DNA from: Natrinema gari JCM 14663
Lineage (GTDB): Archaea > Halobacteriota > Halobacteria > Halobacteriales > Natrialbaceae
DNA: 48,663 nucleotides
NCBI RefSeq assembly: GCF_000337175.1
Contig: NZ_AOIJ01000049.1
Location: 176,529-225,191 of the forward strand
Direction: 5' to 3'
Shown: piece after piece, positions 7,651 to 16,904 of the stretch
How positions within the stretch are numbered: position 1 is the first letter of the stretch
Layout: each line of letters starts with the position of its first letter
Made by a program: the position numbers and the translations under genes
Notes under the pieces: model-generated
Databases searched by the model: none
What the model saw: the letters and a program-made list of their open reading frames with translations, nothing else
What the model was told of the DNA's origin: nothing

Positions 7651-10077
7651 GTGTCCGACGACGCCACACCCGACGACGCAGACGATGCCGCGTCCGGCGG
7701 AGCCGATTACCGACAGGGCTCGCTCGTCGCGCTGGCGGCGCTCGCGCTCGTGCTGACGGCCGCGCTCGCGCCCGGCCTCACCGGCGGCGAGAGCGACTCG
7801 ACACCCGGAGCCGATGTCGACTGGGACGGCATCGTGCCGGACATCGATTTCAACCCGGATGCTGACACCGACATCGACGGGACCGATGGCGGCGGGAACG
7901 CCGACGGCGAGCCGGGCGACGGACCGGACGGTGGTTTCGATTGGCAACGACTGCTCGAGTGGCTCAACCTCGATCGTAACGACGACGTCGAGCCGCCGAC
8001 GGAGACCGACGGGAAGCCACAGTGTGTCATCATGCTGGATCGGGAGCCGGTCCCCGGGAGCCGGCTCACAGCGACGATCCGGTACGAGGGCGAGCCGCTC
8101 ACGGAAACGCCGGTGTGGTTCGACGAGCGGCGAGTCGGGGAGACGGACGATGCCGGCCGCGTGACCGGCAAGGTGCCGTACGTCAAGGAGTTGGTCATCC
8201 GCGTCGGGACGGCAGCCGACACGACGTGTCGCGCCGGGACGTCGACGTCGCTACCCTCGTCCGCGACGACCGGGAGCGCAGGGTATCACTCCGACGACGC
8301 TCGACAGTCCAGTACCGACGTTCAGGAGTCGGGTGGGCCAAAACCCGAGGTCGGGGCGGTGCCGAGTGTGCGCCGCGATGTGCCGGCGGCCGCGACGGCG
8401 TCGACGCCATCGGTGGCTCCGCCGACCTCGAGCACGCCCGTCCTCGCGTCGTCGGCCGCCCCCGCGGCGAGCGTACGGGACGGGTCGTCGGGGAACGCCA
8501 CCGGGTCCTACGCAGTCGACGGTGAGGTTGCAATCGACGTTGACGGCGAACCGTACCCCGGCGAGACGATCACGATCAACGCAGCGGTCGCGGACGTACC
8601 GATGCGCGAGGCGACCGTCTCCGTCGACGGCACCGCGGTCGGAGAGACGGACGGGAGCGGGCGGGCCGCAGTGAGAGTGCCCGACGACGGCACCGACACG
8701 TTCGAGATCGAGGTCGCCCGCGGTGACTTCGCGGGGACGACGACGGTCGATGTCCTGTCGCTCGAGGCGGCGTTTGCCCCCGCGGGCATCGCGCCGATCC
8801 CCGGCAGTCCCGGGGCCGTCGAAGCGACGATCAACGGCGAGCCGGTCGCGGGTGCCACGGTAACCGTCGACGGCGAGACGGTGGGGACGACGGACGCCGA
8901 CGGTCGGCTGGCGACCGGAGTGCCGCTCGATCCGACCGCGACGGTGACGGTCAGCACGGAGCGCCAGACCGCGAGCGTCTCGCTCGTCGGTGCCTACGGC
9001 AGGCCCGCACTCGTCCTCGCGGGTATCATCGCCGGACTGATCGTGCTCTCCTATCGCTACGCCGGCCGACGCGGGCCGATGGCCGTCCTCGGCGGCACGG
9101 CGGGGCTTGCCGCGGTACTCGTTGCCGAGGCGTTCTATGGGATATGGGCCGGAATCGCCATCCTCGGCGGCGGCTGTCTGCTCGGCCTCGGCGTCGGCCT
9201 GTCGCGATCCGGGCGGGGAGTGCCCAGTCGTAGCGTCCGCAACCGTCCATCGCCGCGTGACTGGCTGGATCGGCTTCTAGCCCGACTCGTCGCTCTCGGA
9301 GTGGGACTCGTCGACCGACTCGAGGTCCTCCTCGAGTGGCTGCACGCGCTGGCCGGGGCTGTCCACGAGTGGGTCCGATCGCTGCCGCGGTCCGGACGGG
9401 GACTGTGGGCACGGTTCGCGGCCTGGTTGGGAACGGTTCCGGGACGCGTCCGGACCGGGCTCAAGGCGGCGCTCGCGACCGTCCGAACGCTGCCGCTGCG
9501 GGCGATCGCGGCGGGAGTCGGGGCGGGCCCGCTGATCGCGGGGGGCTACGTCGTCGACGGTGTCCGTGGGGCGGTCCTCGTCACCGCAGCGCTCGCTGCC
9601 ATCGGCGTGATGGCGGTCCGTGCCGGCGGGGAAGCCCCGCAGACCGACGCGCGAGACCGCGACGCGGAGCCGGCCGCCGAGACGGCGGCGACGGCGGACA
9701 CGAATCACGCGGCGGCCGAGACGCGCTCGTTTCGCGACCTGTGGCGGGCGTTCGCACGCCAGGTCGCGCCGGGACGGTGGCGAACGCGTACTCCCGGAGA
9801 GATCGAACGCCGCGCGCTCTCGAAGGGGTATCCGCGAACGCCGGTTCGCGAACTGACGACGCTCTTCCGGGAAGTGGAGTACGGCGGTCGCCCTCGCTCG
9901 GCAAGCCGTCGCGAACGGGCGGCCGAGGCCTACGACGCGGTCGAACGCGCTCGAGCGGCCGAGACGGAGGCAACGACAGCCGAGGCGGCGGCCGAACGAG
10001 ACGCGGACGGGACCCGGTCGGCGTCCCCGACGGACCCGTCCCGCGAGTCGGAACCCGAGACGGAGGGAGAGCCGTGA
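7651..10077 (+). CDS. Membrane protein with Ig-like repeats and DUF4129 domain (MoxR cluster 1)
   Basis: 808 aa from a GTG start. Visible parts in order: one N-terminal membrane helix (about 24-46), an acidic linker, three repeated beta-rich units at about 125-190, 287-365 and 384-440, each with a G-(D/E)-T-D-x-x-G-R pattern like carboxypeptidase-regulatory/Ig-like folds, several membrane helices at about 448-530 and 610-658, then a cytoplasmic tail with a DUF4129 region (about 690-770, containing YPRTPVRELTTLFREVEYGG). DUF4129 normally accompanies MoxR, DUF58 and transglutaminase proteins. This protein carries no transglutaminase core. Its TGA overlaps the GTG of the next gene. Probable role: membrane part of a MoxR-dependent maturation or stress system; substrate unknown. 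Confidence 0.8.
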   Translation: MSDDATPDDADDAASGGADYRQGSLVALAALALVLTAALAPGLTGGESDSTPGADVDWDGIVPDIDFNPDADTDIDGTDGGGNADGEPGDGPDGGFDWQRLLEWLNLDRNDDVEPPTETDGKPQCVIMLDREPVPGSRLTATIRYEGEPLTETPVWFDERRVGETDDAGRVTGKVPYVKELVIRVGTAADTTCRAGTSTSLPSSATTGSAGYHSDDARQSSTDVQESGGPKPEVGAVPSVRRDVPAAATASTPSVAPPTSSTPVLASSAAPAASVRDGSSGNATGSYAVDGEVAIDVDGEPYPGETITINAAVADVPMREATVSVDGTAVGETDGSGRAAVRVPDDGTDTFEIEVARGDFAGTTTVDVLSLEAAFAPAGIAPIPGSPGAVEATINGEPVAGATVTVDGETVGTTDADGRLATGVPLDPTATVTVSTERQTASVSLVGAYGRPALVLAGIIAGLIVLSYRYAGRRGPMAVLGGTAGLAAVLVAEAFYGIWAGIAILGGGCLLGLGVGLSRSGRGVPSRSVRNRPSPRDWLDRLLARLVALGVGLVDRLEVLLEWLHALAGAVHEWVRSLPRSGRGLWARFAAWLGTVPGRVRTGLKAALATVRTLPLRAIAAGVGAGPLIAGGYVVDGVRGAVLVTAALAAIGVMAVRAGGEAPQTDARDRDAEPAAETAATADTNHAAAETRSFRDLWRAFARQVAPGRWRTRTPGEIERRALSKGYPRTPVRELTTLFREVEYGGRPRSASRRERAAEAYDAVERARAAETEATTAEAAAERDADGTRSASPTDPSRESEPETEGEP

Positions 10078-10937
10078 GCCGGCGTCGGCAGCGACTCGTC
10101 GCCCTGTGTGGCGTGGCGCTCGTCGCGATCGGAACGATCGTCGGCGTCGGCACCCCGAGCAGGTCGGGTGACGCCGTCGGTCTCATCGCCCTGCTCACGC
10201 TCGTCGCGCTCGGCCTCGGCCTCTGGACGGTCCGTGGATCGCTCGATACGACGGCTGACGCGCCGGCGGTGCCCTGGGCGGCCGACGAACCGTTCGCGAA
10301 CCCGGCCCCCGAGCGAACCGACCGCGACCCCGCGCTCTCGAGCGACGCCTTCGCCGGGGTGATCGAGACGGCCTGCGAGACGGCCCGCGATTCGGGAACC
10401 GTCGACGACGGCATCGAGGTCGTCCGGTCCCCGCTCCGGACGGCAGTGCTCGACGCCCTCGAGCAGGGCGGCCGGCCGCGGTCGGACGCGGCGGACGCGC
10501 TCGCGGACGGCAGCTGGACCGACGATCGGGTCGCCGCCAGCGTCCTCGCGCCGGAGATCGAGCCGCCGCCGCGGCCGCTCCGCGAACGCGTTCGTGCATG
10601 GTTGTACCCGGAACGCGTCGTTCGCCGGCGAGCCCGACGGGCGACGAACGCGGTCGCCGAAGCGGCCAACGATGCCCTGCCGACGGTCCCGGGCCAGACC
10701 GCCCCGCGGACCGTCCCGGTGCTCAAACCGCGTCTGGAGGACCTCCAGCGCGGGGCTGACGGCCGTCTCCAGCGGGCCGTCGAGCCGCGAGTGACCGCTC
10801 GCGGACCGCAGCCGGCTCGGCCTCGAGTTGGGGACGACCGCGATCGGGCGGCCGGGGAGCGAACCGACGGAGACGGAACCGATGCCGACCGACCCGACGA
10901 GCCGCGGGACGGGGACCCGGAGGTGACCGACGCGTGA
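10074..10937 (+). CDS. Two-helix membrane protein of MoxR cluster 1 (DUF7269-like)
   Basis: 287 aa from a GTG at 10074 that overlaps the preceding stop by 4 bp; the much longer open frame upstream is a shadow of the previous gene. Two membrane helices lie at about 8-25 and 33-52. A soluble region of about 200 residues follows, with LRTAVLDALEQGG and WLYPERVVRRRARRATNAVA, and the tail is polar and acidic. In haloarchaea a protein of this type sits constantly between the DUF4129 and DUF58 genes and is catalogued as a DUF; I assign DUF7269 by position and layout, not by search. It ends in GTGA overlap with the DUF58 gene. Confidence 0.65.
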   Translation: MSRRRQRLVALCGVALVAIGTIVGVGTPSRSGDAVGLIALLTLVALGLGLWTVRGSLDTTADAPAVPWAADEPFANPAPERTDRDPALSSDAFAGVIETACETARDSGTVDDGIEVVRSPLRTAVLDALEQGGRPRSDAADALADGSWTDDRVAASVLAPEIEPPPRPLRERVRAWLYPERVVRRRARRATNAVAEAANDALPTVPGQTAPRTVPVLKPRLEDLQRGADGRLQRAVEPRVTARGPQPARPRVGDDRDRAAGERTDGDGTDADRPDEPRDGDPEVTDA

Positions 10938-12385
10938 TCGACCGACGGGTGCGCTGGCGCGGGGCTATCGCCGCGACGATCGCGCTTACGGTCGCCGGCG
11001 TCGCCGACGGAAACCCCGTCCTCCTGCTTGGCGCGATCATCCCGCTGGTCTTCGTCGCCTCGGGCTCGTTCTCCCGCGTTCGCGTGCCCGCCGACCTCGT
11101 CGCGACCAGATCGGTGACGCCGACCCCTGCGCCGCCGGGCCAGCCGGTCACCGTCACGCTCGAGGTGACCAACGACTCCGATCGGACGATCACGGACCTC
11201 CGGATCGCCGACGGCGTCCCCGCGTCGATCGCCGTCCTCGAGGGATCGCCGCGGGCCGGCACGACGCTCGAGCCCGGTGACAGCCACACCGTGGAGTACG
11301 TGGTCGTGGCCCGCCACGGCGAGTACGACTTCGAACCGCCCCAGTGTCGCGTCCGCGGGCTTGGCGTGAGCGCGACGGCTACGACGACGCTGTCAGTGTC
11401 CGGTGATCGGGCGCTCGTCTGTCGGCTCGCGGCCGACGCGCCGCCGATCGAGGAGGACGGCTCGACGCGGGTCGGGAAGTTGACGACCGACGACCCCGGC
11501 ACGGGACTTTCGTTTCACTCGATCCGGGAGTACCACCGCGACGATCCCGCCGACCGCATCGACTGGCGACACTACGCGAAACGCGGGACGCTCGCGACGG
11601 TCACCTACGACCGACACGTGTCGGCGACGGTCGTCTTGGTCGTCGACGCGCGACCGGCGAACCGCGTCGTCGCCGGCCGCGGCCGGCCGACAGCCGTCGA
11701 ATACGGAACGTACGCCGCGACCCGCGCGCTGTCGGACCTGCTCGACCACGGCCACGACGTCGGCGTCGCCGTCATCGGGACGGACGGTCCCGGCCCCGCC
11801 GGCTGCCGCTGGCTCGAGCCGGCGAGTGGCCCGGCACAGCGAACGCGCGCGCTCGACCTCCTCCGGCGGGTCGCGGACGACGCCGCGGCCGACCGCGATT
11901 CGAGGACGCCACGGGCGGCCGTCGGCGGGCGGACGAAGCGGCAGGTCCGGAAGGTGCTCGAACTCACACCGACGACCGCACAGCTCGCGCTGTTCTCGCC
12001 CGTTCTCGACGACCCGCCCGTCGCCGCGGTCGAAACGTGGCGGGGCGCGGGGCTGCCGGTCGTCCTCCTCTCGCCGGACATCGTGCCGTCGAACACCGTC
12101 AGCGGCCAGTACGAACAGACGCGGCGGCGGACCCGGCTCGCCCGCTGTCAGGCCACCGGCGTGCGCACGGTCGACTGGCGGCGCGGCACGCCGCTGCCGG
12201 TGGTCATCGAGCGAGCCTTCGCCGTCGACGCGCGCCTCTCGAGTCGCCGCTCGACCGGGGCCAGCGCCGGTATCTCGAGCACTGGGGGCGAAGGGAGGAG
12301 GGACACCAGTTGGAACGGCAGCCCTGTCGACAGGGCCGGATCGAACCCGGTCGACGGCTCGCAGCGATGGGGAGGTGGCGAGTAG
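10934..12385 (+). CDS. DUF58 domain protein (MoxR cluster 1)
   Basis: 483 aa, GTG start overlapping the previous stop. Two membrane helices near the N-terminus (about 10-45) are followed by a beta-sandwich segment (about 55-150, with VTVTLEVTNDSDRTITDL), then the DUF58 signature REYHRDDPADRIDWRHYAK near 197-215 and a von Willebrand A-like part (TVVLVVDARPANR). DUF58 proteins pair with MoxR AAA+ ATPases and are thought to act as MIDAS-bearing adaptors for metal insertion or complex assembly at the membrane. The 50 C-terminal residues are low complexity. The next gene starts directly after its stop. Confidence 0.88.
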   Translation: MIDRRVRWRGAIAATIALTVAGVADGNPVLLLGAIIPLVFVASGSFSRVRVPADLVATRSVTPTPAPPGQPVTVTLEVTNDSDRTITDLRIADGVPASIAVLEGSPRAGTTLEPGDSHTVEYVVVARHGEYDFEPPQCRVRGLGVSATATTTLSVSGDRALVCRLAADAPPIEEDGSTRVGKLTTDDPGTGLSFHSIREYHRDDPADRIDWRHYAKRGTLATVTYDRHVSATVVLVVDARPANRVVAGRGRPTAVEYGTYAATRALSDLLDHGHDVGVAVIGTDGPGPAGCRWLEPASGPAQRTRALDLLRRVADDAAADRDSRTPRAAVGGRTKRQVRKVLELTPTTAQLALFSPVLDDPPVAAVETWRGAGLPVVLLSPDIVPSNTVSGQYEQTRRRTRLARCQATGVRTVDWRRGTPLPVVIERAFAVDARLSSRRSTGASAGISSTGGEGRRDTSWNGSPVDRAGSNPVDGSQRWGGGE

Positions 12386-13834
12386 ATGTCCCTCGCCGGC
12401 CCGCGCCTCGACCGGCCGTCCGCGATCGGCGACGAGGGGCGCGCACGGGCGGCGAGTCTGTGGCTCGCCAGCCTGATCGTCGTCGCGATCGTCGGCGTCG
12501 TCGGTTTCGAGATCGGCGAGCCGTCGCTGTTGCCGACACTCGGCCCGATCGTCGGGCTGGCCGTCGCTGGCGTGGGCCTGCTCGAGCGCGACGGGTTCGT
12601 CAGCTTGGTCGTGGCCCACGCGCTCCTGATGACGTTCGGGACGGCGTTCGCGCTGATCGTGCTCGCGGCCCCGTTCGTCGCTCGAGCCGGGATCGCTGCA
12701 AGCGGCTGTGCGCTCGCGCTCGCCGGGATCGGAGCGGCCTGGGCTGATATCGGCGGTGACGGTCTGGGCACCGCCGCGGCGGGCAGCGTGATCAGCTACG
12801 CCTCGATGCTGTGTTCGCTCGTGGTGCTGGGGTTCCTGACGGCCGTCGTCTACTTCGGCTGGGCAGTTCTGACCAGTATAACCGGGTTTTCGACGCCGGT
12901 CGCGTCCGTAACCGGTTTCCTCCTGATCGTCGCGGGGACGGCCGGCGTCGTTCGGCTGTCGATGCGGTGGCTCCCGATTCGGCAGGTGACGCCGCGGGAC
13001 CGCCGCCCGGCAATCGAGCGACGACTCACCGCCGCCCGACGACGCCTGCTGTACACGGCCGTCGGATCGATCGGTGTCCTCATCGGGTTCGGTGCTCTCG
13101 GACTGGCGGGCGTCGACACCACGGTGACGAGCGTCCCGGTGCTCGCGTGGCTCCTCTCGTCGCTGTCCTCGCCGCTGCTCGTCTGGCCGCTCGTCGCCGT
13201 CGGCGCGGCGAGTCTCCTCGCCGGCGCGGTCGCCGTCCTGCTCCGACGACTGACCCGCGACGACGCCGCCCAGACGACGCGGCGGACCGCCGTGGCCGTC
13301 GTCGGCGTCGGACTCTCCCTGCCGTTGTTGTTCGGGCTGGCACTCATCATCGCGGGGACCGGGGTCGCCATCGGCCCCATCCTGCTCGGCCTGGGCCTCG
13401 TCGTCGCGCTGGGGCTTGGACCGATCGCGTTCCTGCTCGTCGTCGGGGGCGGTGCCGTCGGCGTCGGACTCGGCCTGCTCCCCGCACGGGCCACCGGGCC
13501 GGCGGTCGCTGCGACGGGACTCGTCGTGGCCGCGATCGGCGTGGGTCGTGCCAATCCGCTCGTCGTCTTCGCCTGTATCGCCGGCGCGATCCTCGTCTGG
13601 GACAGCGCGACGTTCGGACTCGGACTGACGGCCGAACTCGGTCACCTGCCCGACACCCGCCGCCTCGAGTTGTTCCACGGGACCGTCGCCGTCGCCGTCG
13701 CGATCGGTGCCGTCGTCATCGTCACCGGTCTCGAGGTGCTCCGCGCCGGCTTCTTCGCGGGCGGGGGCACGGCCGGCGGTGCGGTCGTCGTCGCACTCGG
13801 TGCGTTGCTCCTGTTGTTCCCGGTGCGCGGCTAG
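12386..13834 (+). CDS. Polytopic membrane protein of MoxR cluster 1 (DUF7519-like)
   Basis: 482 aa, ATG immediately after the DUF58 stop codon. Almost entirely hydrophobic, with roughly 12 membrane helices separated by short charged loops, for example around LPIRQVTPRDRRPAIERRL after the fifth helix. No enzymatic motif is visible. Haloarchaeal MoxR/DUF58 clusters usually carry such a protein, listed as DUF7519; I make that assignment from context and topology. It may form the membrane platform of the system. Confidence 0.68.
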   Translation: MSLAGPRLDRPSAIGDEGRARAASLWLASLIVVAIVGVVGFEIGEPSLLPTLGPIVGLAVAGVGLLERDGFVSLVVAHALLMTFGTAFALIVLAAPFVARAGIAASGCALALAGIGAAWADIGGDGLGTAAAGSVISYASMLCSLVVLGFLTAVVYFGWAVLTSITGFSTPVASVTGFLLIVAGTAGVVRLSMRWLPIRQVTPRDRRPAIERRLTAARRRLLYTAVGSIGVLIGFGALGLAGVDTTVTSVPVLAWLLSSLSSPLLVWPLVAVGAASLLAGAVAVLLRRLTRDDAAQTTRRTAVAVVGVGLSLPLLFGLALIIAGTGVAIGPILLGLGLVVALGLGPIAFLLVVGGGAVGVGLGLLPARATGPAVAATGLVVAAIGVGRANPLVVFACIAGAILVWDSATFGLGLTAELGHLPDTRRLELFHGTVAVAVAIGAVVIVTGLEVLRAGFFAGGGTAGGAVVVALGALLLLFPVRG

Positions 13835-13915
13835 TGACGGCGGCGGGCCCGATCGCGGACGGCTCTGGGGGCCTCGATGGGGAGGGTTCTTGGGTATCTA
13901 GCTGCACTGTCGTGT

Positions 13916-15037
13916 ATGGACGCGACGAACGCGACAGCCGACGACGCCGAACGCACCGTCCGGCGCGTCGTCGACCGCATCGAAGAGGCCGCGGTCGTCG
14001 ATCGCGAGGTCCTCCACGCCATGCTGTCGGCGACGCTGGCCCGCGGGCACGTCCTGCTCGAGGACGTACCGGGGACGGGCAAAACGGTCACCGCGCGCGT
14101 GATCGCCGAGGCGATGGGGCTGGAGTTCACGCGGCTCCAGTTCACGCCGGATCTGTTACCCTCTGACGTGACCGGGTCGACGATCTACGACGAACAAGCC
14201 GGCGAGTTCGAGTTCGCGCCGGGACCGGTGTTCACGAACGTCGTCCTCGCCGACGAGATCAACCGCGCGCCGCCGAAGACCCAGGCCGCGCTGCTCGAGG
14301 CCATGGAGGAACGACAGGTCAGCGTCGACGGGACGACCTACGACCTGCCGGACCCGTTTCTGGTCGTCGCGACCCAGAACCCGATCGAACAGGAGGGAAC
14401 CTTCCGACTGCCGGAGGCCCAGCGCGACCGCTTCAGCGTCAAAACCTCGCTCGGCTATCCCGATCTCGAGGGCGAGATGGGGCTGCTCGAGCGCCGGGCG
14501 AACCGCCGCTCGCTCTCGCCGAGCGTGGAGCCGGTCGCCAGTCCGGACGGGGTTCGGCTCCTGCAGGCCCTGGCCGAGGAGGTCACCGTCGACGAGAAGG
14601 TTCGCCGCTACATCGTCGAGATCGCGCGGCAGACGCGGGCGGACCAGCGCGCCGAGATCGGCGTCTCGCCCCGCGGCGTCCAGCGCGTGTTCGAGGCGGC
14701 CCGGGCCGCGGCGCTGATCGAGGGGCGATCGTACGTGACGCCGGACGATGTCAAGCGGCTCGCAGGACCGACGATGGCCCACCGGATCGTGCTCACGACC
14801 GAGGCGACTGTCGAGGGTGTCGACGGGACCGCCATCGTCCGTCACGCGGTGAACGCGGTCGACGTGCCGGCGGTCGCGCCGGGACCCGACGACCCCGAGC
14901 CGATGATCGATTCCGGGACCGAATCGGCGGCCGCGGACGGGGACGGCCCCGACGCCGCGTCCGGCCGCGACGCGACGGACCCGCACGGTGGCGCGACCGA
15001 GGCCGACCGGCGGGACGAGTCGTGGCACGGCGAGTGA
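13916..15037 (+). CDS. MoxR family AAA+ ATPase (cluster 1)
   Basis: 373 aa from the ATG at 13916; the frame is open from 13877, but the extra 13 residues are unlike MoxR N-termini. Walker A is EDVPGTGKT, followed by LQFTPDLLPSDVTG, Walker B VVLADEINRAPPKTQAALLEAM, sensor 1 ATQNPIEQEGTF and GVSPRGVQRVFEAARA in the lid. The ~55-residue tail is acidic and low complexity. MoxR ATPases work with DUF58 partners as chaperones for protein maturation. Here moxR is the last gene of the cluster, 81 bp after the membrane protein, whereas in the second cluster it is first. Confidence 0.92.
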   Translation: MDATNATADDAERTVRRVVDRIEEAAVVDREVLHAMLSATLARGHVLLEDVPGTGKTVTARVIAEAMGLEFTRLQFTPDLLPSDVTGSTIYDEQAGEFEFAPGPVFTNVVLADEINRAPPKTQAALLEAMEERQVSVDGTTYDLPDPFLVVATQNPIEQEGTFRLPEAQRDRFSVKTSLGYPDLEGEMGLLERRANRRSLSPSVEPVASPDGVRLLQALAEEVTVDEKVRRYIVEIARQTRADQRAEIGVSPRGVQRVFEAARAAALIEGRSYVTPDDVKRLAGPTMAHRIVLTTEATVEGVDGTAIVRHAVNAVDVPAVAPGPDDPEPMIDSGTESAAADGDGPDAASGRDATDPHGGATEADRRDESWHGE

Positions 15038-15124
15038 GCCGGCCGCCGTGAACCCGGCGGCCGCGTGCTGCTTGCAGCCGCCCGTGCTAGGTTGATGCCT
15101 CCTGTTGGCGTCGGTGCCCGTGCC

Positions 15125-15472
15125 ATGGCGCTCCAACAACTCGAACACGCCGACGACCACATGCAGGAGTGTATCGACAACTGCCTCGAGGCCGCACAGG
15201 TCTGCGAGTGGTGTGCGGACGCCTGTGCAGGCGAGGGCGACGAGATGGCTCGCTGCATCCGGCTCTGTCGGGACGTGGCGGACATCGCCTCGCTGCACGC
15301 CCGGTTTATGGCTCGCAACTCGGGCTATCATGGGGAGCTTGGCGAACTCTGTGCGGACCTCTGTGAGGAGTGTGCCGCGGAGTGTGAGCAACACGACCAC
15401 GAGCACTGCCAGGCCTGCGCGGACGTGTTGCCGAAGTGTGCGGAAAGCTGTCGAGAGATGGCCGCGGCCTGA
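15125..15472 (+). CDS. Four-helix-bundle copper-binding type, Cys-rich protein (Csp/DUF326-like)
   Basis: 115 aa from the ATG at 15125 (MALQQLEHAD); an upstream in-frame start at 15065 adds a stretch with no family character. At least 15 cysteines are arranged as repeated CxxxC and CxxC pairs along helices, for example CIDNCLEAAQVCEWCADAC and CADLCEECAAECEQH. This is the pattern of the four-helix bundle copper storage (Csp) family, where the Cys side chains line the bundle core and bind Cu(I). No signal peptide is seen, so a cytosolic copper-storage or detoxification role is likely. The neighbours give no further hint. Confidence 0.8.
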   Translation: MALQQLEHADDHMQECIDNCLEAAQVCEWCADACAGEGDEMARCIRLCRDVADIASLHARFMARNSGYHGELGELCADLCEECAAECEQHDHEHCQACADVLPKCAESCREMAAA

Positions 15473-15534
15473 ACGCGGTTACCGCCCGATCGGGACGCCG
15501 ACCTCGAGACCGCTGGCGCGCCGCCGACTCCGTT

Positions 15535-16668
15535 CTATCGGTCTCCGACCGGCGTCCACGTCCGATCCGTCTCGCCGACGTACCGCGAGACCGGCCGAAC
15601 AAGCCGATTGTCCGTGCGTTGCTCGCGGCAGTGGGCCATCCAGCCGGCAACCCGCGAGACGCCGAACGTCGCCGTGAACAGCGCCTGTGGAATCCCGATG
15701 CCGTCGAGCAACGCGGCGGTGTAGAACTCGACGTTCGTCTCGAGGCGGCGATCGGTGCTGTGCTCCGCGAGCGCGTCGACGGCAACCGATTCGAACGCCC
15801 GGACGGTCTCGAAGAAATCGTCGTCCCCCGATGCCGCGTACAGCCGTTCCGCTGCCGACGAGAGTACCGCGGCTCGGGGGTCCCGCACGCGATAGACGCG
15901 GTGACCGAAGCCCATCAGCCGCTCCCCCGCCGCGAGTTTCTCGCGGACGTACGCCTCGGGATCGCCGCGCTCATGGACGGTTCGCAGCATGTCGAGGACG
16001 GGCCCGGGCGCGCCGCCGTGGAGCGGCCCCTTGAGCGAGCCGACCGCGGCGGTCGCCGCCGAGACGAGGTCCGATTCGGTCGAGACGACGGTTCGGGCGG
16101 TGAACGTCGAGGCGTTGACGCCGTGGTCGATAACGGTATTGAGGTACGTCTCGAGTCCCCGAACGTCAGCCTCGTTTGGCTCCTCGCCGGTGAGCATGTA
16201 CAGGTAGTTCGCGGCGTGGCCGAGGTCCGTGCGCGGATCGATCGGCTCTTCACCCTGTCGGTAACGCCAATAGGTCGCGACGATCGTGGGGAACACGGCG
16301 ACGACGCGCCGGGCGGTCGCCGTCTGCGAGCAGTCCTCGGTTCCGAGGGTCGCCGCCGCAGTACCCATTCGAAGCGCATCCATCGCGGATGCTTCCTCCT
16401 CGGCGGCGCGACGAAGCACGGCGCGAACGTCCGCATGGATGTCGCGCCGGGTCGCAAGGTCGGCACGGAAATCGGCGAGTTCGTCGGCCGTCGGCAGCCG
16501 ATCCTCGAACAGGAGAAAAACGCTTTCCTCGTAGGTCGCGTTGGCCGCGAGCGCTTCGACTGGAACCCCGCCGATGAGCAGTTCACCGGCCTCCCCGTCG
16601 ACACGGCTGCAGCTCGTTTCCGCGACGGTAACCCCCTCGAGACCCTGATGTAGTTCCGAACGGACCAT
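15535..16668 (-). CDS. Citrate synthase-family protein, unfused paralogue
   Basis: 377 aa, normal length for archaeal/bacterial type II citrate or 2-methylcitrate synthase, which condenses acetyl- or propionyl-CoA with oxaloacetate. Visible motifs: ADFRADLATRR, NASTFTAR near 185-192, GPLHGGAPGPV with His217, GFGHRVY with His256, and SRVAGWMAHC. The catalytic aspartate of the usual NVDFY motif is glutamate here (NVEFYTA, Glu314), and the usual LHGGANE loop reads LHGGAPG. It may therefore be a specialised or impaired synthase rather than the main TCA enzyme. It lies beside a fused paralogue in the same orientation, 236 bp apart. The first ATG is used; upstream AT-rich sequence near 16700 may be its promoter. 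Confidence 0.85.
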   Translation of the reverse strand: MVRSELHQGLEGVTVAETSCSRVDGEAGELLIGGVPVEALAANATYEESVFLLFEDRLPTADELADFRADLATRRDIHADVRAVLRRAAEEEASAMDALRMGTAAATLGTEDCSQTATARRVVAVFPTIVATYWRYRQGEEPIDPRTDLGHAANYLYMLTGEEPNEADVRGLETYLNTVIDHGVNASTFTARTVVSTESDLVSAATAAVGSLKGPLHGGAPGPVLDMLRTVHERGDPEAYVREKLAAGERLMGFGHRVYRVRDPRAAVLSSAAERLYAASGDDDFFETVRAFESVAVDALAEHSTDRRLETNVEFYTAALLDGIGIPQALFTATFGVSRVAGWMAHCREQRTDNRLVRPVSRYVGETDRTWTPVGDR

Positions 16669-16904
16669 ACGCGATCGACGTCCCAGGGTAATGTAAGCTC
16701 TCGGAGATAACTAGTTCCCCTTCCGGCCTGACACGAGTCGTGTGCCGCCCGCGCGTATCGACTACGGGAGCGACGAACGCGTCGAAACGGCGTCGCTCGC
16801 TCGACTCGAAACGAAACTGTAACCGCCACTGCCGTCGATGTCGGCGGCGATTGGAGAAGCTCCGTTCTCCCCGACTCGGACGAGCGGCCCCGGGAACGAC
16901 GGGA

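Noticed and set aside
9581-11317. Very long open frames on the opposite strand of the MoxR cluster 1 genes (also 11393-13678)
   Set aside because: Arg/Ser/Pro/Asp-rich translations without family patterns; typical antisense shadows of high-GC genes whose forward frames have clear domains and 4-bp overlaps.
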